Source: Segetibacter aerophilus (GTDB lineage: Bacteria > Bacteroidota > Bacteroidia > Chitinophagales > Chitinophagaceae). From it: a DNA stretch of 64,000 nt. Below are positions 35,909 through 46,526 of this stretch, piece after piece (within the stretch, counting starts at the first letter, position 1; each line of letters opens with the position of its first letter). The stretch covers positions 1 through 64,000 of the forward strand of contig NZ_BJYT01000010.1 in assembly GCF_007991655.1 (NCBI RefSeq), in the 5' to 3' direction. Under the pieces are notes generated by a model. The model was not told the origin of the DNA. It searched no databases and saw only the letters and a program-made list of their open reading frames with translations. A program made the translations under genes and the position numbers.

Positions 35909-37831
35909 TTACAATTTTCCACTCTTGATTTCTTCAACCACCCCAGGGTCTAAGAGCGTTGAGGTATCTCCTAAATTTTTCATTTCGCCTTCAGCAATCT
36001 TCCTGAGAATACGGCGCATTATTTTTCCGCTACGCGTTTTAGGAAGACCTGTTACAAACTGAATTTTGTCGGGCTTAGCAATTGCGCCAATGATGCGGGT
36101 AACGGTAGCAAGGATGTCTTTACGGTTACGTTCATCACTATCCTCTCGTCCGTTGTAAATCACAAATGCATATATGCCTTGTCCTTTTATATCATGCGGG
36201 TATCCAACCACAGCGCTCTCTATTACACCTGCATGCATATTGATTGCATTCTCAACTTCCGCCGTTCCTATTCTGTGCCCGCTAACATTCAATACATCAT
36301 CTACCCTGCCGGTTATTCTATAAAATCCTTCACTATCACGCAAAGCTCCATCGCCGGTAAAATACAAACCGGGATAGGCAGAAAAGTAGGCTTGCCTGCA
36401 GCGTTCATGGTCGCCATAGGTCGTTCTAAGAATCCCCGGCCACGGAAATTTTATGCAAAGGTTTCCAGATGCTGTTTCGCCTTCTTTATATGGAATCTCG
36501 ATTCCTTTTTCATCAACCAGTACCGGTTGTATTCCAGGTAGCGGAAGAGTTGCCCAGCCTGCTCTTGCAGGTGTTATTCCTGCAATGTTTGATATCAATA
36601 TTCCGCCATTTTCTGTTTGCCACCAGGTATCCACAATGGGACATTTTCCTTTTCCAACCTTCTGGTCGTACCAATGCCACGCTTCTTCATTTATCGGTTC
36701 ACCTACCGTTCCTAAAACTTTTAGGCTACTTAAATCAGAGTCTTGCAACGGCGCATCTCCGTAGCTCATTAAGCTTCGTAAAGCGGTTGGAGCAGTGTAC
36801 AAAATATTTACCTTGAACTTATCTACGATCTTCCAAAACCTGCTTGCATCAGGAAAGGTCGGCACCCCTTCAAACATCAATGAACTTGCTCCGGCGCTAA
36901 GTGGACCATAGACAATGTAGCTATGACCAGTTATCCAACCAATGTCTGCAGTGCAGAAATGAATGTCACCGGGTTGGTATTGGAAAACGTTGACGAACGA
37001 ATAATTGGTGTACACCATATACCCACCACAAGTATGAACAACTCCTTTAGGTTTACCGGTGCTTCCCGAAGTGTACAAAATAAACAAGGGGTCCTCGGCA
37101 TCCATCTCCTCGGGCTCGAAATCATGCAGCCCCAAAGTTTCTACTTTTTTAATCTCATCATCCCACCAAACGTCGCGGCCTTTGATCATACTAACGGGAG
37201 TATGTGTGCGGGTATAAACGATCACTTTTTTTACAAAACGAATCCCAATCAGTGCATCATCAATCACACTTTTAAGCGGAATATCTTTTGCTCCTCGAAA
37301 GGCTCCGTCGCAAGTAATGATATATTCTGCCTGTGCATCTATCAGGCGATCAGCAATACTTTGAGCACTAAAGCCTCCAAAGATTACACTATGTATTGCT
37401 CCAATTCTTGCACAGGCCAGCACAGCAATGGGTAGTTCGGGAATCATTCCCATGTAAATGCATACACGGTCGCCTTTTTGCACGCCATTGTTTTTTAGCA
37501 CGTGTGCGAACTGGCATACTTTCTCATACAATTTCTTGTAGGTCAAAGCCCGGTGATGCTCTTCGGGGTCATTCGCCTCCCATAACAATGCAGGTTGATC
37601 GCCCCTAGTTTCCAGGTGGCGGTCAAGACAGTTTTCGCTGATATTTAATTTTGCCCCTTTAAACCATTCAACCTTTGGCTCGGTAAAATTCCAGTTCAGC
37701 ACACTATCCCATTTTTTTCTCCAGGTAAAATTGTCAGCTACAGAAGCCCAAAAACCTTCCGGATCTTCAATACTTTTTTTATAAGTGCTTTTGTAATCAT
37801 CGAGACTTGTAATCTGGTGAGGATATGACAT
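35909..37831 (-). CDS. acs: Acetyl-CoA synthetase (acetate-CoA ligase)
   Basis: AMP-forming enzyme that activates acetate to acetyl-CoA, 640 residues. Motifs: YTSGSTGKPKGVVHTCGGY (AMP-binding), DIGWITGHSYIVYGPL, DTWWQTENGG (acetyl-AMP site), GDGALRDSEGFYRITGRVDD (hinge) and PKTRSGKIMRR with the catalytic, acetylation-controlled lysine near 603. It starts with ATG at 37831. The divergent neighbour across 398 bp is an MHS-family transporter, which may import acetate or a related short acid. Confidence 0.95.
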   Translation of the reverse strand: MSYPHQITSLDDYKSTYKKSIEDPEGFWASVADNFTWRKKWDSVLNWNFTEPKVEWFKGAKLNISENCLDRHLETRGDQPALLWEANDPEEHHRALTYKKLYEKVCQFAHVLKNNGVQKGDRVCIYMGMIPELPIAVLACARIGAIHSVIFGGFSAQSIADRLIDAQAEYIITCDGAFRGAKDIPLKSVIDDALIGIRFVKKVIVYTRTHTPVSMIKGRDVWWDDEIKKVETLGLHDFEPEEMDAEDPLFILYTSGSTGKPKGVVHTCGGYMVYTNYSFVNVFQYQPGDIHFCTADIGWITGHSYIVYGPLSAGASSLMFEGVPTFPDASRFWKIVDKFKVNILYTAPTALRSLMSYGDAPLQDSDLSSLKVLGTVGEPINEEAWHWYDQKVGKGKCPIVDTWWQTENGGILISNIAGITPARAGWATLPLPGIQPVLVDEKGIEIPYKEGETASGNLCIKFPWPGILRTTYGDHERCRQAYFSAYPGLYFTGDGALRDSEGFYRITGRVDDVLNVSGHRIGTAEVENAINMHAGVIESAVVGYPHDIKGQGIYAFVIYNGREDSDERNRKDILATVTRIIGAIAKPDKIQFVTGLPKTRSGKIMRRILRKIAEGEMKNLGDTSTLLDPGVVEEIKSGKL

Positions 37832-38229
37832 AACAATTTAATTGTAAGTGAGGCGACTTTAGCAAACCTATGAAAAGAGAATTTTATCAGCAAACATAAT
37901 GTACAGGCGAGTGGTAGTAATCTTGTTTTGGTTATGTGCATTTGCTTTTCATAGCATCATCGTTGCGACGCTCCCTTAAAGAGATGAACGTTATTGGACG
38001 CTGCCAACAGTAATCTCAACAGTAAACAGAAGTAACGTACGTATCCTTCAAATAATAATTAGCGAAGAAGTCAACAACAACAGCGAAACTGAACTGGCAA
38101 CAGGTAACTCGTCACAGGTAACCACACGCTGCTACAATCACCTTCCACCTGCCGCATCTCCTCCATTTACTTCTATTAAATTTTCAGAGTTTCAACAAAC
38201 TCCTATATTTATGCTTTGCCATAAAAACC
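37832..38229. other. 398-bp divergent gap between acs and the MHS transporter
   Basis: No coding frame is convincing. It holds the truncated dispersed repeat copy 7 (37962) and a stretch with two partial copies of CAGGTAACTCGTCACAGGTAAC-like sequence (38104-38125). Promoters for both genes must lie here, but no motif is clear enough to mark. Confidence 0.5.
37962..37981 (+). repeat. Dispersed 20-bp repeat, copy 7 (truncated)
   Basis: GTTGCGACGCTC keeps only the left half of type A with changes. The preceding TTTCATAGCATCATC matches the flank of copy 2 closely, which supports a common origin. Confidence 0.5.
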
Positions 38230-39801
38230 ATGACTAACAACAACGAAAAAAAGGGGTTGGTTTCCATCATTGCCGCATCATCTTTAGGCACCCTGATCGA
38301 GTGGTACGACTTCTATATTTTTGGAAGCCTTGCTACTATTATTTCAACGAAGTTTTTTCCTTCAACCAATCCAACGGCTGCCCTATTAAGTACGCTTGCA
38401 ACCTTTGCGGCTGGCTTTGTAGTGCGCCCTTTTGGTGCGCTTTTTTTTGGTAGACTTGGCGATCTCATCGGCAGAAAATACACTTTCCTCGTCACCCTTG
38501 TCATCATGGGCCTTTCAACCTTTTTAATAGGTTGTGTACCAGCTTATGAAACCATCGGTTTCCTGGCTCCTGTGCTTGTTTTATTACTTCGCCTGTTACA
38601 AGGCCTGGCCTTAGGAGGCGAATATGGTGGCGCAGCAACTTATGTAGCAGAACATTCTCCCGTCAATCAAAGAGGTTTTTATACTTCATGGATCCAGACA
38701 ACTGCAACCCTTGGTTTATTTATTTCCCTTTTTGTAATTATCCTAACAAAAAGCTCGATGGACGATACAGCTTTTAATAATTGGGGCTGGAGGATTCCTT
38801 TTTGGATATCTATAATAATGGTGGCTATTTCAGTGCTGATACGGATGAAAATGCAGGAGTCTCCCGTTTTTGCAAAAGCTAAAGCAGAAGGCAAAACCTC
38901 CACCAATCCTCTAAAGGAGAGCTTTGGAAACAAGTTCAATTTTAAATTCGTTCTGCTTGCTTTATTTGGTGCAACGATGGGCCAGGGAGTTGTATGGTAC
39001 ACTGGCCAGTTTTATGCACTTAGTTTTATTCAAAATACTCTAAGCATCGATATTTCGCAGGCGAGTAAAATCATGATGTGGGGCCTTGGCTTGGGTACCC
39101 CATTCTTCCTGATGTTTGGAGCTTTAAGCGATAAGATTGGCAGAAAATGGATTATGCTATTAGGAATGTTGATAGCCATCTTTAGCTATCGCCCTATTTA
39201 TTCTGCCATGTACGACGCTGCAAATCTGAAAGACAAACAGGAAAATGTTTCCCTTCAGAAAATAGAATCAACTGAAGTACCGGACGCAACTAAAAGCGGG
39301 CAGAGCTTAAAAACCACCGTTACCACTAAGGTGTTTACTGACGGTACCAAGCTGAAAGAGACCAAAAAAGAAACAACTTTTACAGATGTATCAAAAGTAG
39401 TTCCTCCAACAGATGTAAAGACAACAAAGGCTGTTGAGGTAAATAGTAACAGCTTCTGGTTACTGGTGTTGCTTGTATTTATCCAGGTAATATTTGTAAC
39501 AATGGTGTATGGACCAATCGCTGCATTCCTTGTTGAGATGTTTCCGGTAAAAATCAGGTATACCTCTATGTCTCTTCCTTATCATATTGGAAATGGAATC
39601 TTCGGAGGTCTACTACCAGCAATTGCTACCTTCCTTGCGCTTAGGGCAACACAAGCAAATGACGCAGCTGCAAAAGCCGGTACAAAATTACCTTACGATA
39701 AACCCTTTCTTGAAGGACTGTGGTATCCTATTATAATTGCCGCTATTTGCTTTGTTATAGGAGCTTTATACATTCACGGCAAGGGGAAACGGGAAGATTA
39801 A
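38230..39801 (+). CDS. MHS-family major facilitator transporter
   Basis: Proton-coupled inner-membrane transporter of 523 residues, metabolite:H+ symporter (MHS) group with ProP and KgtP. Family motifs are SSLGTLIEWYDFYIFGSL, FAAGFVVRPFGALFFGRLGD, GRKYTFLVTL, RLLQGLALGGEYGGA and GALSDKIGRKW. A hydrophilic stretch of about 80 residues (roughly 328-408), rich in Thr, Lys, Ser and Asp, interrupts the second half between membrane segments. A 72-residue membrane protein gene follows 19 bp later. Location next to acs suggests a short monocarboxylate such as acetate as substrate; this is inference. Confidence 0.88.
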   Translation: MTNNNEKKGLVSIIAASSLGTLIEWYDFYIFGSLATIISTKFFPSTNPTAALLSTLATFAAGFVVRPFGALFFGRLGDLIGRKYTFLVTLVIMGLSTFLIGCVPAYETIGFLAPVLVLLLRLLQGLALGGEYGGAATYVAEHSPVNQRGFYTSWIQTTATLGLFISLFVIILTKSSMDDTAFNNWGWRIPFWISIIMVAISVLIRMKMQESPVFAKAKAEGKTSTNPLKESFGNKFNFKFVLLALFGATMGQGVVWYTGQFYALSFIQNTLSIDISQASKIMMWGLGLGTPFFLMFGALSDKIGRKWIMLLGMLIAIFSYRPIYSAMYDAANLKDKQENVSLQKIESTEVPDATKSGQSLKTTVTTKVFTDGTKLKETKKETTFTDVSKVVPPTDVKTTKAVEVNSNSFWLLVLLVFIQVIFVTMVYGPIAAFLVEMFPVKIRYTSMSLPYHIGNGIFGGLLPAIATFLALRATQANDAAAKAGTKLPYDKPFLEGLWYPIIIAAICFVIGALYIHGKGKRED

Positions 39802-39820
39802 TTTCTATAAATGATAAACT

Positions 39821-40039
39821 ATGAATAAGCTTAGAAGAATACTGGGAATACTATGGATCGTAATAGGCCTTGCAGGAGGATATTATTTGATTATAAACCA
39901 GGCCATCCCTAAATTCTACAGCGATAAGAGTGAAGACCTAATTCCTGCGATAATTTATGCCTTCATTTTAACCCCCATCATTGTCGGCGGCCTGCTAATC
40001 TTTGGAAAATATGCGCTGCAGGGTGAATACGATCAGTAG
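39821..40039 (+). CDS. Small two-helix membrane protein
   Basis: A 72-residue protein with two hydrophobic segments (ILGILWIVIGLAGGYYLII and IPAIIYAFILTPIIVGGLLIF) joined by a short charged loop (YSDKSEDL). It starts 19 bp after the MHS transporter and is almost certainly in the same operon, so it may be an accessory subunit. I recall similar small proteins after MHS transporters in Bacteroidota, but no function is known to me. Confidence 0.75.
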   Translation: MNKLRRILGILWIVIGLAGGYYLIINQAIPKFYSDKSEDLIPAIIYAFILTPIIVGGLLIFGKYALQGEYDQ

Positions 40040-40253
40040 TTGTATACACATTCTAGTCCGAATACATGTTTTTGCTGGTATAGCTGTTAATCCTACCCGC
40101 ATCTATCTATTTTGCCTTCTTTCTATAATTATGTTAGAAAGGTTGAAACTGTTATAAAAATGAGCTTAAACTCGAATAGAATTATAAACAGTAAATTTGC
40201 CGCAAAAACATTATCCATTCTAAAACTCGCTGGGAGCATTGCTCCAATAGAAG

Positions 40254-40541
40254 ATGCTGCTAGAACTGATAGCCCGATATTATACACTTTTGTGGTTGGC
40301 ATTTGCTGCCATCGCTTTCGTAAAAATAATTCTTTCATATTCCTTCCATGGAACGCTTGAAGGAGTAAACGGGATATTGTATGCATTATTTAAATGGTAT
40401 GGCGAGGAAGAACAGGAAATGGAAGATTTTGGACCGCGGAGAACAATGATGCGTTTTCACAACATCGTAACCTTAATGTTGTATGCGATGCTGGGAATCA
40501 TTTTGGCAGCTACATTAATTCCCAAAATTTTGGGACGTTAA
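40254..40541 (+). CDS. Small membrane protein of unknown function
   Basis: A 95-residue protein starting at ATG 40254. It has two hydrophobic segments (YYTLLWLAFAAIAFVKIIL and TLMLYAMLGIILAATLIP) around a polar, acidic middle part (WYGEEEQEMEDFGPRRTMM). I recognise no family. It is 214 bp after the previous small gene and 56 bp before gldA. The balanced charge pattern and the lack of a better frame support it as a real gene; two overlapping frames (40112-40360 plus, 40129-40386 minus) look like shadows. Confidence 0.65.
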   Translation: MLLELIARYYTLLWLAFAAIAFVKIILSYSFHGTLEGVNGILYALFKWYGEEEQEMEDFGPRRTMMRFHNIVTLMLYAMLGIILAATLIPKILGR

Positions 40542-40597
40542 CGATAATCCATGAGAGGAAGTCTTCAATAATTTTAGCAGAAAGTAAAGTAATCTGA

Positions 40598-41512
40598 ATG
40601 TCAATTGTAGTAAGTGAACTAACGAAAATGTATGGCGAACAAAAGGCTGTTGACAAAATAACATTTTCAGTTCAGAAGGGTGAAATAGTCGGTTTTCTCG
40701 GACCTAATGGTGCTGGTAAATCTACCACTATGAAGATGATTACAGGTTATCTTTCTCCAGACAGTGGGCTCGCTACTGTTAGTAACATAAACGTATCTGC
40801 CGATCCTATTGCTGCCAAAAAGAAAATCGGCTACCTCCCTGAAGCAAATCCTTTATACTTTGACATGTATATTAAAGAGTACCTCGAGTTCACTGCAGGG
40901 ATTCATGAGATTAAAAATAAAAAACAGCGGGTTAAAGACGTAATCGAACTGACAGGTTTAGGCGTAGAACAACGAAAAAAGATAAGCCAGTTGTCAAAAG
41001 GATATAAGCAGAGAACCGGGCTGGCAGCTGCACTTATTCATGACCCGGAAGTGCTGATCCTTGATGAGCCTACAAGTGGACTTGATCCCAACCAAATTAT
41101 AGAGATAAGGAACGTCATAAAAGAGCAGGGAAAAAATAAAACAGTGCTCTTCTCCTCCCATATTTTACAGGAGGTGGAAGCAATATGCGATCGCGTAATT
41201 ATCATCAATAGAGGAGTGCTGGTTGCAGATGACAGGCTTGCAAACTTGCAGCAAAAAGGAAACAATGACCAGGTAAGAGTATCCTTTAAAGAGCCGTTGG
41301 AAGCAGAATGGCTTAAAAGATTGGATGCAGTAAAGACTGTTACAAAGGTTGATACGTTTACATGGCAAATACTGGGAACTGACACAAATGAGGTAAAAAA
41401 GCAATTACTCGAACTGAGTTTGCAACATAATCTTAATATCGTTTCTTTGCAAACCGAAGGCGGAAGCCTTGAAGAAATTTTCAGGTCGCTTACCTGGTTA
41501 AGTAACGTATAA
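40598..41512 (+). CDS. gldA: Gliding-motility ABC transporter ATPase GldA
   Basis: ATP-binding subunit of an ABC-2-type transporter, 304 residues. Walker A GPNGAGKST (35-43), Q-loop region YLPEANPLYFDMYIKEYL, signature LSKGYKQR (132-139), Walker B LILDEPTSGLDP and switch His in FSSHILQEVE are all intact. The PEANPLY segment and a C-terminal domain of about 90 residues are as in GldA of gliding Bacteroidota. The permease partners GldF and GldG are not next to it. Assignment as GldA rather than another ABC-2 ATPase rests on overall pattern. Confidence 0.85.
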   Translation: MSIVVSELTKMYGEQKAVDKITFSVQKGEIVGFLGPNGAGKSTTMKMITGYLSPDSGLATVSNINVSADPIAAKKKIGYLPEANPLYFDMYIKEYLEFTAGIHEIKNKKQRVKDVIELTGLGVEQRKKISQLSKGYKQRTGLAAALIHDPEVLILDEPTSGLDPNQIIEIRNVIKEQGKNKTVLFSSHILQEVEAICDRVIIINRGVLVADDRLANLQQKGNNDQVRVSFKEPLEAEWLKRLDAVKTVTKVDTFTWQILGTDTNEVKKQLLELSLQHNLNIVSLQTEGGSLEEIFRSLTWLSNV

Positions 41513-41515
41513 CCA

Positions 41516-41535
41516 GTACAAGAGTGCGACGCAAC
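41516..41535 (-). repeat. Dispersed 20-bp repeat, copy 8 (type A, exact)
   Basis: The minus strand reads GTTGCGTCGCACTCTTGTAC. It begins three bases after the gldA stop codon and lies about 70 bp upstream of eno. Confidence 0.88.
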
Positions 41536-41586
41536 TATGCCCAATAATGATATAAAGATCACTGCCAAAATCTATTTAAATAATAA

Positions 41587-42885
<1,299 letters not shown>

Positions 42886-42904
42886 TTTCTCATTTTTATT
42901 ACCT

Positions 42905-42947
42905 AATCGTTAGCTGTTCGTATAACTTTACAGCTAACGATTTTTTT
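42905..42947 (+). terminator. Terminator after eno, abutting the divIC-like start
   Basis: Arms AATCGTTAGCTGT and ACAGCTAACGATT (13 bp) around a 12-base loop, followed by a run of T. The T run ends only about four bases before the ATG at 42951, so the hairpin may act as an attenuator for the next gene. Confidence 0.9.
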
Positions 42948-42950
42948 ATT

Positions 42951-43268
42951 ATGTTTTATAAAAAATTTGGAAGTGTTGTAAGGGTTTTAAGAAATAAATA
43001 CATTTCTTCCGTAATTGTATTTGTCGTTTGGATCCTGTTTTTTGACCGGAATGATTTGTGGACGCAATGGGACAGGAAACACGAATTGCAGAAATTGGAA
43101 ACAAGCAAAACCTTTTATGAACAGGAGATTGCCACTACAAAGAAAGATTTGATGGATTTAAACAATAATCCGGCAGTATTAGAAAAATTTGCACGGGAGA
43201 AATTCTACCTGAAAAAACCAAGTGAAGAAATCTTTATCATTGATGACAGTACCCAAGAAAAAAAGTGA
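42951..43268 (+). CDS. Septum formation initiator (FtsB/DivIC family)
   Basis: Small bitopic division protein, 105 residues: a short cytoplasmic start, one membrane helix (ISSVIVFVVWILFF, about 19-32), then a coiled coil with the N-terminal motif RNDLWTQWDRKHELQKLE, ending EKFAREKFYLKKPSEEIFII. FAREKFYLKKPSEEIF is the conserved end of the family. It is expected to bind the FtsL-like protein encoded at 48652 and the divisome. In many bacteria this gene also follows eno. The preceding terminator leaves almost no leader. Confidence 0.88.
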   Translation: MFYKKFGSVVRVLRNKYISSVIVFVVWILFFDRNDLWTQWDRKHELQKLETSKTFYEQEIATTKKDLMDLNNNPAVLEKFAREKFYLKKPSEEIFIIDDSTQEKK

Positions 43269-43346
43269 TTTAATACAATATTTAAGTTTTAAAGCCGTTT
43301 TTAATATCAGGCAATAAAACATAAACCGGAAAATACTTCTTTAAGC

Positions 43347-43580
43347 ATGCCAAATTATTCAACAGAGGAACTGATACAGTACGTGTATCAAGAGACATCA
43401 CCAGAAAAAACACAGGCATTAGAGAAGGCATTAGAAAATGACTGGAACCTGAAAGAAAAACTTGGTGCTTTAAAAGACTCAATGCAACAATTAGATACTG
43501 TTATTACAAGTCCACGTGAACAATCAATAACCGCTATTCTTAATTATGCAAAAAGAACATCAGTAGTAGAACAACCTTAA
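43347..43580 (+). CDS. Small conserved-looking cytoplasmic protein
   Basis: A 77-residue acidic helical protein (STEELIQYVYQETSPEKTQA, then LEKALENDWNLKEKLGALKD). The pattern resembles the N-terminal part of anti-sigma-like proteins of Bacteroidota, in which a short LIxYVYxE segment precedes helices, but there is no zinc site and no membrane helix. It sits 78 bp after the divIC-like gene and 45 bp before nth. The coding quality is good; the function is unknown. Confidence 0.65.
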   Translation: MPNYSTEELIQYVYQETSPEKTQALEKALENDWNLKEKLGALKDSMQQLDTVITSPREQSITAILNYAKRTSVVEQP

Positions 43581-43625
43581 CCGCTTTCTGACAATTATCT
43601 CAACCCGTATCTTTGTTCTTATTCT

Positions 43626-44273
43626 ATGACTAAGAAAGAGAGATACGGGTTTGTTATTTCCTACTTCAGCGAACACGCCCCAAATGCAGAAACAGAACTA
43701 GTCTACGACAATCCCTATCAATTATTAGTAGCAGTTGTTTTGTCCGCGCAATGCACAGACAAACGGGTCAACATGACAACCCCTGCACTATTTGCAAAAT
43801 ACCCGACCGTTTTCCAATTAGCTAAAGCCGAATATGAGGACCTTTTTGACATCATCAAAAGCATCTCATATCCTGGCAACAAGACCAGGCATCTAATGGG
43901 AATGGCAAACATGCTGGTCGAGAAATTTGGAGGAGAAGTTCCGCTTACTGTTGAAGAACTAATGCAACTTCCCGGTGTCGGCCGCAAAACTGCAAACGTA
44001 ATTACCTCGGTTGTAGATAATCAACCAAACATGGCTGTTGACACCCACGTGTTTCGTGTGGCCGCACGCATAGGTCTTACTAACAATGCCAAAACTCCCC
44101 TGGCTGCAGAGATGCAGTTGATCAAGCACATCCCCAAAGAACTTATTTACGTCGCGCATCACTGGCTAATATTACATGGACGTTATATCTGTGTAGCAAG
44201 AACTCCAAAATGCGAAGAATGCGGGTTGAAAATAGCCTGTAAATACTACCATTTTCATAAAGAAATAATCTAA
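43626..44273 (+). CDS. nth: Endonuclease III
   Basis: Base-excision DNA glycosylase/AP lyase for oxidised pyrimidines, 215 residues. Helix-hairpin-helix LPGVGRKTANV contains catalytic Lys121, and Asp139 (NMAVDTHVFRVAARI) completes the active site. The [4Fe-4S] loop is present as Cys189, Cys196, Cys199 and Cys205 with the correct 6-2-5 spacing. It starts with ATG at 43626. Confidence 0.95.
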   Translation: MTKKERYGFVISYFSEHAPNAETELVYDNPYQLLVAVVLSAQCTDKRVNMTTPALFAKYPTVFQLAKAEYEDLFDIIKSISYPGNKTRHLMGMANMLVEKFGGEVPLTVEELMQLPGVGRKTANVITSVVDNQPNMAVDTHVFRVAARIGLTNNAKTPLAAEMQLIKHIPKELIYVAHHWLILHGRYICVARTPKCEECGLKIACKYYHFHKEII

Positions 44274-44331
44274 AGGCTAATAAAAGTTTCAAAATCACGT
44301 TCTTTTTAAGGACTATAGAGTTGAACTTCTT

Positions 44332-45267
44332 ATGAAAGCCTTGAAAATCTTCCTTTTATTGGTTGTATGTAACTTGATTTACAAAAATTCCCTCAGCCAA
44401 TTCTATTATTTCAGTGACAAATACTACAATACCGATCTTTTGTACGAGGTTGGAATTGGACTAGGAGCAATGAACTGCATCACTGATATCGGCGGTGCAA
44501 ATACAGATAACACAGCTTACTTAAATGAAATTAATAAGAAGAATAACAAATTCAGCAAAAGTATCTACGGCGGTGTTTTGTACCAGGGATTGCTGGGAGC
44601 GAGGATTGAGGGAACACTTGGTGAAGTAAGCGCTGATGACAGCAGTATAACTGGCAAGTCTAATAACATCTACTCTAAATATGTTCGAAACTTAAGCTTT
44701 AAAAGCAAAATTGCTGAGGTGAGTCTGTTGCTGGAGTTTCATCCACTTTTATTACTCAACTTTCAGCTATCGCAAAATTTATCACCTTATGTTCTTACCG
44801 GAGTCGGATGGTATCGCTTCAAGCCGCAGGCAGAGTTAAAAGGCAAAATGATTGACTTACAACCTTTACACACCGAAGGCCAGGGATTCGCCGAGTTTCC
44901 TGATCGCAAACCTTATAGTTTATCTCAATTCAATATACCAATGGGAGTCGGGCTAAGATTTGAAACCGGTTTAATAAATGTAAGAGTAGAATATGTTCAT
45001 CGAAGGCTATTTACCGATTACCTTGATGATGCAAGTACAAAAGTTTATATCAATCCTAATTTATTTGCAAAATACCTCCCTCCTGCCGACGCAGCTAATG
45101 CAAGGGCGCTGTTCAACAGAACTAAAGACGGCTCTATACCTATCTATCGAGGTCATTCAAACAATAACGACGCTTTCATGTCGTTGTCAGTAAAGGTTGG
45201 CGTAGTGTTAGGCAGGGAAAAAACTGGCAACAGAACCGGAACAAGGCAATTGAGATGCGCATTCTAA
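44332..45267 (+). CDS. Outer-membrane beta-barrel protein (DUF6089-like)
   Basis: Exported protein of 311 residues with a signal peptide (MKALKIFLLLVVCNLIYKNSLS). Alternating hydrophobic strands include LLYEVGIGLGAMNCITDIGG, SIYGGVLYQGLLGARIEGTLG, SPYVLTGVGWYRF, FNIPMGVGLRFETGLINVRV and FMSLSVKVGVVLG. Together they indicate a small outer-membrane barrel of the type common in Chitinophagaceae (DUF6089-like). The C-terminal RTGTRQLRCAF is unusual for a barrel end. Function unknown. It is a single gene converging on queA. Confidence 0.72.
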   Translation: MKALKIFLLLVVCNLIYKNSLSQFYYFSDKYYNTDLLYEVGIGLGAMNCITDIGGANTDNTAYLNEINKKNNKFSKSIYGGVLYQGLLGARIEGTLGEVSADDSSITGKSNNIYSKYVRNLSFKSKIAEVSLLLEFHPLLLLNFQLSQNLSPYVLTGVGWYRFKPQAELKGKMIDLQPLHTEGQGFAEFPDRKPYSLSQFNIPMGVGLRFETGLINVRVEYVHRRLFTDYLDDASTKVYINPNLFAKYLPPADAANARALFNRTKDGSIPIYRGHSNNNDAFMSLSVKVGVVLGREKTGNRTGTRQLRCAF

Positions 45268-45290
45268 TTGTGAGATCTCGTACTAAAAAT

Positions 45291-46526
45291 TTATTTGCTA
45301 TCGTTCCATAGCAGACAGCCGTCGCCATAACTTAAGAACCGAAAATCGTTGTCCATCGCGTATTGATAAATCCTCTTCCATTCTTCTCCTACAATAGCCG
45401 CCACGAGTAACAGCAAGGTGGATTGTGGTTGATGAAAGTTCGTAATTATTCCCTTTGCAATTTTCAGTTGGTAACCCGGCGCAATCAGTATTTGCGTTTT
45501 TGTAATTATTTTATTCAAACCTTTTTTTATCATCCAGTAGAACAAAGCTTTTAGAGCATCTTTTACTTCAATGCCAAAATGTTCTAACTCGTACGGATCC
45601 CATTGAGATATAACTATATCGTCAACTTCAATTGCCGGCTCATGCAACACTTTCACGCCCATCCAATAAAGGCTTTCAATTGTTCTTAAAGACGTAGTGC
45701 CTACCGCTACAACAGTTTTGTCAACATAATTTATTAGCCTTTCAACTGCCTCCGCGGCTACCTCTATAAACTCTGCATGCATTTCATGCTCATCCATTGT
45801 TTCGGCCTTGACTGGTTTGAAGGTACCTGCTCCAACATGTAGCGTAACAAAATCGTGTCGAATATTTTTAGCCGCTAGTCTTTCAAACACTTCATCTGTA
45901 AAATGCAGACCTGCTGTAGGTGCTGCTACCGATCCGTCCTGTTTTGCGTAAATGGTTTGGTATCGGTTCTTGTCATCTTCCTCGGCCGAACGATGCAAGT
46001 ATGGTGGCAATGGAATAAATCCGGCTATGTGTAAAATTTCAGCAAATGAAACTTCCTCTGGCTTCCAGCTTAGGTCAATGATAAAACAATCAGGCAGCCG
46101 TCCGGCAATGGAAGCTTCCAAAATAAAGTTGACCCCATTTTCATTTACCTGTTTCTGCAACTTCATCCCGTGCTTCCATTTGCTCGCACCGCCAACCAAA
46201 CACTTCCAACTCGCTTTTCCTTTTTGCAGCATTGCTGAAGTAATATCCTTGTATTGATCCCCGGGCTCGAGGCAAAAAATTTCAATTACACCTCCGGTCG
46301 GCTTTTGAAAAAGTAATCTAGCTTCAACAACCTTGGTATTATTGAAAATAAGTAACGTTTCCTCCGGCAAAAATTCTGCTACCTGCTTATAGGTTGAAGT
46401 AGTAACTGTTCCACTTTTATACACCAGTAGCTTACTCGCATCTCTCTCTTCCAAAGGGTACTTTGCTATCCTTTCGGGATCTAAATCATAGCTAAATTCT
46501 GTAATTGAAAGATGTTTAGGGTGCAT
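45291..46526 (-). CDS. queA: SAM:tRNA ribosyltransferase-isomerase QueA
   Basis: Adds the epoxyqueuosine ring precursor to tRNA using SAM, in queuosine synthesis. ATG at 46526 (MHPKHLSITEFSYDL) is chosen, giving 411 residues; an in-frame ATG 29 codons upstream would add a sequence unrelated to the family. Motifs: YPLEERDASKLLVY near the start, LLIFNNTKVVEARL, AAPTAGLHFTDEVF, VTLHVGAGTFKPVKAE and the closing NFHQPQSTLLLLVAA. It is transcribed away from mraZ, sharing a 325-bp control region. Confidence 0.94.
   Translation of the reverse strand: MHPKHLSITEFSYDLDPERIAKYPLEERDASKLLVYKSGTVTTSTYKQVAEFLPEETLLIFNNTKVVEARLLFQKPTGGVIEIFCLEPGDQYKDITSAMLQKGKASWKCLVGGASKWKHGMKLQKQVNENGVNFILEASIAGRLPDCFIIDLSWKPEEVSFAEILHIAGFIPLPPYLHRSAEEDDKNRYQTIYAKQDGSVAAPTAGLHFTDEVFERLAAKNIRHDFVTLHVGAGTFKPVKAETMDEHEMHAEFIEVAAEAVERLINYVDKTVVAVGTTSLRTIESLYWMGVKVLHEPAIEVDDIVISQWDPYELEHFGIEVKDALKALFYWMIKKGLNKIITKTQILIAPGYQLKIAKGIITNFHQPQSTLLLLVAAIVGEEWKRIYQYAMDNDFRFLSYGDGCLLWNDSK

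Noticed and set aside
40112-40360. Plus-strand 82-residue frame overlapping the small gene at 40254
   Set aside because: No coherent hydrophobic or domain pattern, and it overlaps a better-supported frame.
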